The notes under the pieces were generated by a model. That model did not search any database, was not told where the DNA came from, and saw nothing but the letters and a program-made list of their open reading frames with translations. Made by a program: the position numbers and the translations under genes. Positions 1 to 7,358 of a stretch of 33,846 bases of DNA are shown here, piece after piece. Every line of letters starts with the position of its first letter. Positions within the stretch are counted from its first letter, which is position 1. Source of the stretch: Gammaproteobacteria bacterium (GTDB lineage Bacteria > Pseudomonadota > Gammaproteobacteria > Steroidobacterales > UBA11654); NCBI GenBank assembly GCA_002691305.1, contig NZHF01000040.1, positions 3,593-37,438 on the forward strand, given 5' to 3'.

Positions 1-194
1 CCCCAGGCAATGGGCCATGTGTTTAAGGGAATGTTCAATAATCCAGCATCGGTTAGAATCTGAAGATCATGTTTTAGCAAAACATCATCTGGAGTGCCCC
101 ATGGAGATGCCTCCACATCTTTTATTGATAGACACAACAAGAGCAATAAAAATAGGTATTTCACCTTAATTTTTTTTCTCCAATACTTTTTCAT
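1..194 (-). CDS. Wzi-like capsule assembly protein, N-terminal fragment
   Basis: Only the first 64 codons lie in the window; the gene runs off the left edge. The translation has a basic n-region, a run of Leu (LFLLLLLCL) typical of a Sec signal peptide, then a mature start reading SPWGTPDD, followed by HDLQILTDAG and PLNTWPIAW. This matches the N-terminus of Wzi-family outer-membrane capsule assembly proteins, where a short helix carries an 'L-x-DAG-x-I/L ... P-x-x-TWP' pattern. By family knowledge the protein would be an outer-membrane beta-barrel that helps hold surface polysaccharide. Three in-frame starts are possible: ATG at 194, ATT at 170 (7 nt behind GGAG) and GTG at 164. The ATG is the conservative choice; the ATT or GTG gives a more typical signal-peptide length. 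The family call is from recognition of a short segment, so it is moderate. Confidence 0.6.
   Translation of the reverse strand, partial: MKKYWRKKIKVKYLFLLLLLCLSIKDVEASPWGTPDDVLLKHDLQILTDAGLLNIPLNTWPIAW
178..181 (-). promoter_or_regulatory. Shine-Dalgarno-like GGAG before an in-frame ATT of the wzi-like gene
   Basis: On the minus strand GGAG is followed by seven A residues and then ATT AAG GTG in the frame of the Wzi-like protein. Spacing to ATT (7 nt) is ideal; spacing to GTG at 164 is 13 nt, which is long. The ATG at 194 lies upstream of this site and would not use it. It may mark the true start, but the alternative ATG start cannot be excluded. Confidence 0.3.
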
Positions 195-272
195 GTGTGG
201 CATTCTACTCTTTCGTTAAAAAATCTAAACAAATTCTGCATTTTCTACGAATGTTATATGATTGTGACCGAT

Positions 273-2135
273 ATGTTTATAAATTGCCTTAAAAGAACTT
301 CTCTAGTCATCCTAGCAGGTTATCTTGCCTCCTGCAGTATTCCAAAAACAGATCTTGAGCCTGATCAGATGACCCTTCTCACCATCGAGAAAGGAGAAAT
401 CATAGGATCAAGCAATGACAAGACCTTTCAATGGCTCGGTATTCAATATGGCTCCATTCCAAATTCAAGCTACCGATGGAAAAAAGCGAGTGAAACAGAA
501 GCATGGGAGGGAACCTTTGAGGCATTGGAATTCGGAAACACATGCATTCAAAGAGGATCGCTTATCAATACGACTAAAAGAAGAAATTGGGGTGAAATCA
601 TCGGTTCTGAGGATTGCTTGTATCTCAATGTTTGGTCACCATTGGATGCATTGGACTCATCATCAAGTAAAATACCGGTAATGGTTTGGATTCATGGTGG
701 AAGCAATGTTTCCGGAAATTCTGATTTTTATGATCCCAGCGAGCTGGTTAAAACGCAAAATGTCATTGTCGTAAGCATTAATTATCGATTGGGACCATTC
801 GGGTGGTTCAGACACCCCAATATAACTTCAAATTCTGAAAATGCTGAAGATCAATCTGGGAATTATGGGAATCTAGACACCGTTCAGGCACTCGAATGGG
901 TGCAGAAAAACATCGGATATTTTGGCGGAGATGCATCCAATGTCACTATATTTGGTGAATCTGCTGGCGGATACAACGTGGCCGCATTGCTGTCTGCAAA
1001 GAATGCAAAAGGACTGTTTCATAAGGCCATTATCCAGAGTGGCGGAATCAAGCCAGGAGACATTGATCATTCGGAGTCATATTTAGAAGAGAATCTGCCT
1101 TGGAAAAATTATTCATCCAGAGAATTGGTCAACCAGCTTATTCTAAACAAGGGCATGGCTACTGATCGTGATTCAGCGAAATCCTTGCAAGAGGGTATGT
1201 CCCATTCTGAGATAGAAGGATTGATGAGAAATGCTTCTTCAGAAGAAATTTTTCAAGCTTATTTAACAACTAAAATTAATACCAATGAAATGCTGAGACC
1301 ATTCCCGGATGGTTTTGTATTGAGTGAGCTTGGTGTTTTGGGTTCCTTGGAGAGTGGATTTAATAGTGATATTCCAATCATGATTGGGACAAATCGAGAT
1401 GAGATGAAATTATTTCTCCTTGATAACCCTCGGTTAACCAAAGAGTTTCTTGGAATACCGAGAATCAGAGATCTGGATTTATGGAATGCAGTTTCCAGGC
1501 ATAGAACCAATGCTTGGAAGTATCTGGCTGTCGATGGACCTTCTCAGAGTCTTGCAAATCGCGGAAGAAGCAACGTCTTTGCCTATCGATTTGACTGGGA
1601 TGATGAGCCAAAAAAATATGGGGTAGATTTAAAAAATTTACTTGGAGCAGCACATGCTTTTGAAATCCCTTTTGTCATGGGCAACTTCGATAAAGACGCT
1701 CTCACGAAATATATACTGAGTAAAAAAAACATGAATGAGGTTAAAACGCTATCCCATGCAATGATGAGTTATTGGGCAGAGTTTGCTTACAAGGGTGATC
1801 CGAATAAGGGCAGAAACGGAGACTTAACTGATTGGGAGTCTTGGAATCCAAGAGAAGACTACAATAAGTTTATTGTATTTGATTCCGTTATTGATGGGGG
1901 CATAAGAATGACAAAAGATTTTCTGACCGAAGAAAATTTAGTCGGAATGTTAGCCGTGGATGACCAGATAAAGGATAATAAGTGGAAATGTGAAATTCTT
2001 GATGCAGCGATCATGTTTGATAATTTTGCTGATCATGACCTTCTGAATGAATTTAACGATCAAAAGTGCAGCGATCTTGATCCTGCTTCAGAATGGAGAA
2101 AATACTGGTACGATGAAAAGAAGAAACGATTCTAG
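273..2135 (+). CDS. type-B carboxylesterase family lipoprotein
   Basis: About 620 residues. A hydrophobic N-terminal segment ends in a lipobox (L-A-S-C, Cys about residue 21), so it is probably a lipid-anchored envelope protein. The body is a carboxylesterase type-B alpha/beta hydrolase. It shows the EDCLYLNVWSP signature, an oxyanion-hole segment (VWIHGGS), the nucleophile elbow GESAGG (Ser about residue 230), an acid residue in GTNRDE and a catalytic His in GAAHAFEIP. It should hydrolyse carboxylic esters; the substrate is unknown. The start is uncertain: ATG codons at 258 and 273 are both in frame and neither has a good ribosome site; 273 gives the most usual lipoprotein signal. The C-terminal 60 residues beyond the hydrolase core are charged and have no recognised domain. 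It lies head to head with the wzi-like gene and 8 bp upstream of the EVE gene. Confidence 0.85.
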   Translation: MFINCLKRTSLVILAGYLASCSIPKTDLEPDQMTLLTIEKGEIIGSSNDKTFQWLGIQYGSIPNSSYRWKKASETEAWEGTFEALEFGNTCIQRGSLINTTKRRNWGEIIGSEDCLYLNVWSPLDALDSSSSKIPVMVWIHGGSNVSGNSDFYDPSELVKTQNVIVVSINYRLGPFGWFRHPNITSNSENAEDQSGNYGNLDTVQALEWVQKNIGYFGGDASNVTIFGESAGGYNVAALLSAKNAKGLFHKAIIQSGGIKPGDIDHSESYLEENLPWKNYSSRELVNQLILNKGMATDRDSAKSLQEGMSHSEIEGLMRNASSEEIFQAYLTTKINTNEMLRPFPDGFVLSELGVLGSLESGFNSDIPIMIGTNRDEMKLFLLDNPRLTKEFLGIPRIRDLDLWNAVSRHRTNAWKYLAVDGPSQSLANRGRSNVFAYRFDWDDEPKKYGVDLKNLLGAAHAFEIPFVMGNFDKDALTKYILSKKNMNEVKTLSHAMMSYWAEFAYKGDPNKGRNGDLTDWESWNPREDYNKFIVFDSVIDGGIRMTKDFLTEENLVGMLAVDDQIKDNKWKCEILDAAIMFDNFADHDLLNEFNDQKCSDLDPASEWRKYWYDEKKKRF

Positions 2136-2143
2136 GAGATGAC

Positions 2144-2596
2144 ATGCAATTTTGGCTTATGAAATCGGAACCTGAAACCTACAGCATAGATGACCTAAAG
2201 GAATTTCAAACGGATCATTGGGATGGAATCCGTAATTATCAGGTAAGAAATTTTTTCAGAGATCAGATGAAAATTGGTGATAAAGCATTTTTTTATCATT
2301 CCAATTGCAAAGAACCAGGAATAGTAGGATTGATGGAGATTGCAAGTGAGGCATATCCTGATCACACTGCCTTCGACTCCAAAGAGAAATACTTTGATGC
2401 AAAAAGTGATCCTGAGAATCCAAGATGGTTAATGCTCGATGTGAATTATATTCGACACACCAAAAGAAATATTACACTCTCGGAGTTACGTGGTCACAGT
2501 TCTATAAAAGAGATGAGACTTTTGCAAAAAGGCAATCGTTTATCCGTAATACCCATGACAAAAGAAGAGTGGGAGTATATCCTGGGATTGGAATGA
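2144..2596 (+). CDS. EVE domain-containing protein
   Basis: A 150-residue single-domain protein that starts FWLMKSEPETYSIDDL and continues with WDGIRNYQ and AFFYHSNC, the standard signature of the EVE family (the family of human THYN1). EVE is a PUA/YTH-like fold whose members are thought to bind modified bases, often in DNA; the ligand here is not known. AGGAG lies 5 nt before the ATG, so the start is well supported. The gene is 8 bp downstream of the esterase and overlaps the next gene by the ATGA tetranucleotide, so the three are probably co-transcribed. Family identification is secure, the cellular role is not. Confidence 0.9.
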   Translation: MQFWLMKSEPETYSIDDLKEFQTDHWDGIRNYQVRNFFRDQMKIGDKAFFYHSNCKEPGIVGLMEIASEAYPDHTAFDSKEKYFDAKSDPENPRWLMLDVNYIRHTKRNITLSELRGHSSIKEMRLLQKGNRLSVIPMTKEEWEYILGLE

Positions 2597-2997
2597 AACA
2601 ATTCACTCAATTAGCCGGTATCTTCACCTTATTATTCTCTGCAGCCATCTATGCTGAGGATTCAAAAGTATTTTTTATCGAGCCTTCAAATGGAGATACC
2701 GTTGATCAAACATTTGAGGTTGTATTTGGCATCAGCGGAATGACTTTGGCTCCTGCTGGAACTTATGAGGCCGGTACCGGCCATCATCATTTGATCATTG
2801 ATTCTCCACTGCCCGATCTTACAATGCCTGTTCCGGCAACAAAAAAACATCTACACTTTGGTAAAGCTCAGGATCGAGTCAAGATCACACTGGAGCCTGG
2901 CAAGCACACATTGCAGATGATCCTAGGAGATGGAAATCACATCCCTCATAAGGCACCCATTTATTCTGAAATAATTGTTATTGAGGTTCGGCCCTAA
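2593..2997 (+). CDS. secreted DUF4399 protein
   Basis: 134 residues: a clear Sec signal peptide (hydrophobic stretch to about residue 20, cleavage near AIYA-ED) and then a small beta-rich domain with 'FIEPSNGDTV', a GHHHLIID metal-binding-looking histidine cluster and 'HTLQMILGDGNHIPH'. These are the hallmarks of DUF4399, a periplasmic family of unknown function often described as rod-shape-determining-like. The start is the ATG of an ATGA overlap with the EVE gene; a longer in-frame reading back to 2425 lies inside the EVE gene and would bury the signal peptide, so it is rejected. The 3' end overlaps the convergent hydrolase gene by 20 bp. Confidence 0.85.
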   Translation: MKQFTQLAGIFTLLFSAAIYAEDSKVFFIEPSNGDTVDQTFEVVFGISGMTLAPAGTYEAGTGHHHLIIDSPLPDLTMPVPATKKHLHFGKAQDRVKITLEPGKHTLQMILGDGNHIPHKAPIYSEIIVIEVRP

Positions 2998-3811
2998 CGC
3001 TCTCAACTTTTTTCATGAATGATGAAATGAGATCAATTGTTTCTTCGACACACAGTTCTGTTGAGGCAATCCCTGATTCTCCTAGAGATTCAATCTCAAC
3101 TCCTTGAAGATCATTTTTTATGATTTCTAATTTATAGTGAAAAAAGTCATCAATGGCCGACATGACCATCAGTGGTGCATGTATTGTTTTAATCAATGAC
3201 TTAAAGTCTTGATCCCAAACGGCTGCAAAGGCTTGCTCACGACCTTTGATTGATCTTATTGCCCCTAAAAACTCAGTATTTACCAAATCAGAATCGTAGG
3301 ATGGAAAGAGTGATTTCATTAATTCAAATGTTTCCAAGAGATATTTTCCTTCAGCATCTTGTTCCACATTCTTTGAAGTCATTTTTTTAAATGATTCCCG
3401 TTCATCCTTATCTAAGTAGGCCACACCATTGAGCATAAGTGATAATGTTTGGTCTTTTCGAATTTTTGCGATCTCAGCAGCAATGTGTGTTCCTGTGTGG
3501 TGTGCATAAATATGAAAACGATCAATGCCAAGGGCATCGATGCATTCACAAATCCAGTCACAATAATTTTTCATATTGGGCGATCCATCTGGGTCAAATG
3601 AAGCGCCAAATCCAGGAGTATCAAAAGCATATAATGGTCGATCATTGAACATTGCCCTCATCATCGGCTCATACATTTTGGAGCTTGAGGGAGTGCGATG
3701 CAGGAGGATGAGAGGTATTCCGTCTGAGCATTCATTCGTTCGATAGTGAATTTGACCGATAGGAAGAGATAGATATGCTTTTTTTATAAAATTATTATTC
3801 GCTTTTATCAT
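2978..3811 (-). CDS. alpha/beta hydrolase-fold protein with His at the nucleophile position
   Basis: 277 residues of alpha/beta hydrolase fold: an oxyanion-type loop (LILLHRTPSSS), then FDTPGFGAS, then the nucleophile elbow. The elbow is normally G-x-S-x-G; here residues 103-107 read A-H-H-T-G, so the Ser position is His105. Related sequences with a 'HTG' elbow are known in several bacterial lineages, so this looks like a subfamily trait rather than damage. Whether it hydrolyses esters is doubtful. A late acidic residue (AIDDFF) is visible, but I cannot place a clear catalytic His near the C-terminus. It is transcribed away from ubiX with a 47-bp gap. No ribosome site is visible before the ATG. 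Substrate unknown. Confidence 0.75.
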   Translation of the reverse strand: MIKANNNFIKKAYLSLPIGQIHYRTNECSDGIPLILLHRTPSSSKMYEPMMRAMFNDRPLYAFDTPGFGASFDPDGSPNMKNYCDWICECIDALGIDRFHIYAHHTGTHIAAEIAKIRKDQTLSLMLNGVAYLDKDERESFKKMTSKNVEQDAEGKYLLETFELMKSLFPSYDSDLVNTEFLGAIRSIKGREQAFAAVWDQDFKSLIKTIHAPLMVMSAIDDFFHYKLEIIKNDLQGVEIESLGESGIASTELCVEETIDLISSFMKKVESVRAEPQ

Positions 3812-3842
3812 GGTTCTTAGACTAATCTAATTGCTTATAAAT

Positions 3843-3851
3843 TGATATAAT
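3843..3851 (+). promoter_or_regulatory. extended -10 promoter of ubiX, probably leaderless
   Basis: TGATATAAT is a perfect extended -10 element (TGnTATAAT). No convincing -35 lies 16-18 nt upstream, which is typical of extended -10 promoters. The last T is only 7 nt from the ATG of ubiX at 3859, so transcription should begin at or next to the start codon. Confidence 0.55.
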
Positions 3852-3858
3852 CCGGATC

Positions 3859-4422
3859 ATGAAAAGAATAATTGTTGGAATTTCAGGTGCTAGCGGTGTT
3901 ATTTACGGCATTCGACTTCTTGAGATGCTCAAAGAAATCAAAGGCGTTGAATCACATTTGGTGATGACCAATGGTGCCAAACTGAATATTTCTCTCGAAA
4001 CTGACTTTGACTCAAAAGCCGTCGAAGAGCTCGCTGATGTGGTTCACAATGATAAAAACTTGGGAGCCAATATTGCCAGTGGTTCATACGAAACAGAAGG
4101 CATGATTATTGCTCCATGCTCCATGAAAACACTTTCTGCTGTTGCGAATTCGTATGCTGCAAATCTCATCGTCAGGGCAGCAGATGTCGTCCTGAAAGAA
4201 CGGAGAAGTCTCATCATTATTCCAAGAGAAACGCCACTGCATTTAGGGCATATAGATCTTCTTCGGAAAGTCTCTTTAATGGGCGCTCATGTGGTTCCAC
4301 CGAATCCCGCTTTCTACAACGATCCAAAATCAATTGATGACATCATTAACCATACTGTTGGAAGAGTTTTGGATTTGATTGGCATCGACAATGATGTGGT
4401 TAGCCGATGGAAGGGTGTATAG
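3859..4422 (+). CDS. ubiX: UbiX-family flavin prenyltransferase
   Basis: 187 residues, the usual length. It makes prenylated FMN (prFMN) from FMN and dimethylallyl phosphate, the cofactor of UbiD-type decarboxylases. Visible signatures: the N-terminal flavin loop GISGASGVIYG, the IIAPCSMKTLSA segment, the KERRSLIIIPRETPLHLGH motif with the Arg and Glu that contact FMN and the prenyl donor, and the C-terminal PAFY segment. The start is the ATG right behind an extended -10 box. It is followed after 6 bp by the UPF0306-like gene, and a UbiD-family gene lies 1.4 kb downstream on the same strand, its likely client. It could serve ubiquinone synthesis or another prFMN enzyme. Confidence 0.95.
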   Translation: MKRIIVGISGASGVIYGIRLLEMLKEIKGVESHLVMTNGAKLNISLETDFDSKAVEELADVVHNDKNLGANIASGSYETEGMIIAPCSMKTLSAVANSYAANLIVRAADVVLKERRSLIIIPRETPLHLGHIDLLRKVSLMGAHVVPPNPAFYNDPKSIDDIINHTVGRVLDLIGIDNDVVSRWKGV

Positions 4423-4428
4423 CAAAAC

Positions 4429-4941
4429 ATGACCGAATTGTCCGCTGAAGGAATACAAAAAAATTTAATCGAGATGCTCAAAGAGCATCACACAGTTACC
4501 ATATCGACAAGAGACGAAGCATCCGTTTGGTCTGCAACTGTATTTTATGTCTCAGACCCAAATCTGAACCTATTTTTTCTGTCTGCTCACAAAAGCAAGC
4601 ACATTCAGCATATCAATATGATTCCCGAGGTTTCGGCAACGGTCTATAAGGATCAGAAAGATTGGGAGAAAATAAAGGGAATTCAGATGTCAGGTATCGT
4701 TGAGGAGCTTAAAGGTCAAGATCGAGAAGATGCGATCAGTCAATATCTTGTAAAATACAAATATCTGAATCGCGTGATCAATGAGCCAATGAATCAAGAC
4801 GAAGAGAAAATTGGTTCACAATTTGCATCCATTCCATTTTTTAAATTGAAGCCAATCTTCGTAAGAATCATTGATAATCAAGTTGCATTTGGCTACAAAG
4901 AGCAAATTGAAAAAAGAAATGGGAGATGGGAGTTATTCTAG
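4429..4941 (+). CDS. UPF0306/YhbP-like, pyridoxamine-phosphate-oxidase-fold protein
   Basis: 170 residues with the split-barrel fold of the PNPOx-like family. The layout resembles E. coli YhbP (UPF0306): an N-terminal helix, HHTVTISTRDEASVWSATVFYV, LFFLSAHKSKHIQHI (the phosphate-binding Lys/His stretch) and a central 'GIQMSGIVEEL' strand. Members usually bind FMN or F420-like flavins, but the reaction is unknown. It is 6 bp behind ubiX and so probably co-transcribed with it, which would fit a flavin link. The 3' end overlaps the convergent SDR gene by 4 bp. The fold call is firm, the subfamily call moderate. Confidence 0.75.
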   Translation: MTELSAEGIQKNLIEMLKEHHTVTISTRDEASVWSATVFYVSDPNLNLFFLSAHKSKHIQHINMIPEVSATVYKDQKDWEKIKGIQMSGIVEELKGQDREDAISQYLVKYKYLNRVINEPMNQDEEKIGSQFASIPFFKLKPIFVRIIDNQVAFGYKEQIEKRNGRWELF

Positions 4942-5726
4942 AGGTCGTCCGATGAATAGCTTGCAAGCTGTCCAAGGTGAGCACCACTGTCAATGATCAA
5001 AATTTCTCCAGTAATCAAAGGTGCACCTTCTAAAAACCAAACTAAGACCTCTGCCACATCTTCAGCAGATGCCACTTTTCTCAACGGAAGACTAGCCTCT
5101 GCTTCCTCAATTAAGGAATCATATGCTTCATCACTCATCCCGCCTTTTAGCCATCGAGTTTTTATGGGCCCAGGTGCCACCGCATTGATTCTAATTTCAG
5201 GTCCTAAAACATGGGCCAAAGATTTAGTCATTGCATTGAGCGCAGCTTTTGAAGTGACATAAGCTATCGATGATCCCATTGCGTTGACTCCAGCCAATGA
5301 TGAGTCATTTACAATCGCACCCGATCCTTCTTTTTTCATATGCGGGACCACTGCTTTGATCATTTGGTAAGCGCCAACAACATTGACAGCATAAATTGAT
5401 TGGAAATCATCCATGGTTAAGCCATCCAGATTCTCAAAGAAATTGAATTTTGTTCTACCTGCATTATTGACAAGGTAATCTATTCGTCCCCATTTATTTA
5501 TGGCAGCTGAGACCATCGCTTGGCATTCATCATCTTTTGACACATCTGCTTGAATTACAATCGTCTCAGCACCTTTTTCTTCAGCCAATTTTGCTGTTTC
5601 CATAGCCTCGTCTTTTGATCGCGTGTAATTGATGACAACGTTGCAATCTTTTTCTGCCAAAAGAACTGCTGTAGCTGCACCGACACCGGTTGCAGATCCA
5701 GTAATAATCGCTACTTTTTTACCCAT
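4938..5726 (-). CDS. SDR-family NAD(P)-dependent oxidoreductase
   Basis: 262 residues of a classical short-chain dehydrogenase/reductase: dinucleotide loop TGSATGVGAA (residues about 9-18), NNAGRT in the middle, a conserved Ser in NDSSLAG, the YVTSK active-site pair, and a C-terminal PLxxxxxxEDVAEVLVWFL segment seen in FabG-like members. It should oxidise or reduce an alcohol/ketone with NAD(P)(H). Substrate not identifiable. It is convergent with the UPF0306-like gene and head to head with the UbiD-like gene across a 119-bp gap that must hold both promoters. Confidence 0.9.
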   Translation of the reverse strand: MGKKVAIITGSATGVGAATAVLLAEKDCNVVINYTRSKDEAMETAKLAEEKGAETIVIQADVSKDDECQAMVSAAINKWGRIDYLVNNAGRTKFNFFENLDGLTMDDFQSIYAVNVVGAYQMIKAVVPHMKKEGSGAIVNDSSLAGVNAMGSSIAYVTSKAALNAMTKSLAHVLGPEIRINAVAPGPIKTRWLKGGMSDEAYDSLIEEAEASLPLRKVASAEDVAEVLVWFLEGAPLITGEILIIDSGAHLGQLASYSSDDL

Positions 5727-5845
5727 GAGATCTCGCTTAATATTCGTTTTCTATTGTATCGATTAAACTTAACAAAATCTTTGATTTAATTTGGATACCC
5801 GACAAGGCACAATATCCTATAGATAAAGATTAAGGGAGATAAAGA

Positions 5846-7342
5846 GTGCAATTTAATGACATGAGAGGATACATCGATGTCCTTAGAAAAGAGAACTTGC
5901 TACATGATTTGGATATCGAACTAAATGTAGCCAGAGAAACATCTGAGCTTCAAGCTCTAATGAGACATTTGCACAATGAAGACGGGCCTGCACTCTTATT
6001 GAATAATCTGGCAGGCTACAACATGCCGGAGATACCTCTTTTATTCAATCCTTATGGAACTCGGGAAAGAACAGCAATGATCTTGGGAGAGAAGGATCCT
6101 CTTAAGGCAAAAGCAAAGCATGCAAATGTTTTGGCTGATCAATCCAGTTGGATTGAGCCCAATATTATCAGCAAGCAAGACTCACCTTGTAAGCAAAACT
6201 TAATTTCAGATAGAGACATTGACCTGTCAAAGCAGCTTCCTCATGCTTGGTTTGCCAAAGAAGGTCCATCGTATATCACGAATGCCATTGTGATCACTAA
6301 AGATCCAGAGACAGGGATTGCGAATACGGGATGTTATCGACTGACGCAATTATGGAATGCATCTCATCCTCATGGGGAAATATATTCAGAAGAAGAGCAA
6401 AGAAGATGTTTATCGATCTTTGCATTTTGGAATCCCCCAGGCAATCACATAGGTCTTCACTGGGCAAAAGCACAAGAGATGGGAAAACCATTGGAAATTG
6501 CCATTGCTTGCGTTGTTGATCCAGTAGTTCAATTGGCCAGCGCAACCAGTCTGCCATTCGGATTGGATGAGATGAATTTTGCAGGCGGATTAAAAGGAGA
6601 AGCAATCGATGTAGTTCCTTGTGAGACCATTGATATCGATGTACCCGCAAGAGCGGAGTTAATCATAGAAGGTCAGTTCTTGCCAAATAGGGACGTTACC
6701 ATTGGGCCTCATTCTAATCCAATTGGCTATTACGATGATGAGCAATTATTCCCTTTAATGGAGGTTCAATGCATTACTCATAGAGATGAACCCATATGGT
6801 ATTCAACAATGGAAATGATGCCTCCATTTGATCACAATTACATGGCTGTTTTGCCTATAGAAGGCGAACTACTCAGTGATCTCCAAAGTAAAATTCCAGA
6901 GGTTAAAGATGTGGTGGTTACTCCAAATCTGAGTTATCTCATTCAGCTTTCCGTTGACGGAGCTCAAAAGCCGCATCCTGAATTTGGAAAGTATGTTTTG
7001 CATGCAGTTTGGGGCGCAAGTGGCAGATGGGGAAGGACTGCAAAAATTGCAGTCGTGGTAGGACCGGATGTAAATCCCTATGATCTAAATGAGGTTGAAT
7101 GGGCAATATTGACCCGTGTACAACCGCATTCAGACACCATCATTAACAAATCGGGACAAGCATTTCTGATGGATCCATCGGCACCGAAAGATTCTACCCA
7201 TGGCATTGCGCTTCAATCCGAGCAAATGGGTATCGATGCAACAATTAAAGTATTTGAGCGTTTTCATTCGTATCCTGAATACAGCAATGCTGACCCTGAA
7301 GCTGTCTCAGCAATTGCTGCAAAATTAAAAGGATCGTTCTAG
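5846..7342 (+). CDS. divergent UbiD-family (prFMN) protein
   Basis: 498 residues, the usual UbiD length, aligning by eye along its whole length with UbiD/Fdc decarboxylases. The cofactor and metal-site residues look kept: Asn160 and Arg165 in NTGCYR, His174 or His176, and Glu242 in LDEMNFAGG. The motif that normally carries the two catalytic Glu/Asp (E-G-P-x-G-[ED], Fdc1 E277 and E282) reads I-G-P-H-S-N here, so the positions are Ile286 and Asn291. The start is a GTG 7 nt behind GGGAG. A possible sigma70 site (TTGGAT, 16 nt, TATCCT) lies about 40-60 bp upstream. The pepM gene follows after 16 bp, so it may lead the phosphonate operon. Decarboxylase activity is not assured, and a role in ubiquinone synthesis is only one option. 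Confidence 0.85.
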   Translation: MQFNDMRGYIDVLRKENLLHDLDIELNVARETSELQALMRHLHNEDGPALLLNNLAGYNMPEIPLLFNPYGTRERTAMILGEKDPLKAKAKHANVLADQSSWIEPNIISKQDSPCKQNLISDRDIDLSKQLPHAWFAKEGPSYITNAIVITKDPETGIANTGCYRLTQLWNASHPHGEIYSEEEQRRCLSIFAFWNPPGNHIGLHWAKAQEMGKPLEIAIACVVDPVVQLASATSLPFGLDEMNFAGGLKGEAIDVVPCETIDIDVPARAELIIEGQFLPNRDVTIGPHSNPIGYYDDEQLFPLMEVQCITHRDEPIWYSTMEMMPPFDHNYMAVLPIEGELLSDLQSKIPEVKDVVVTPNLSYLIQLSVDGAQKPHPEFGKYVLHAVWGASGRWGRTAKIAVVVGPDVNPYDLNEVEWAILTRVQPHSDTIINKSGQAFLMDPSAPKDSTHGIALQSEQMGIDATIKVFERFHSYPEYSNADPEAVSAIAAKLKGSF

Positions 7343-7358
7343 TCGGCTTTATCAAAAG

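Noticed and set aside
5846-7342. Calling the UbiD-like gene the ubiquinone-pathway decarboxylase
   Set aside because: The catalytic acid motif is changed and the neighbours are not ubiquinone genes, so the pathway is left open.
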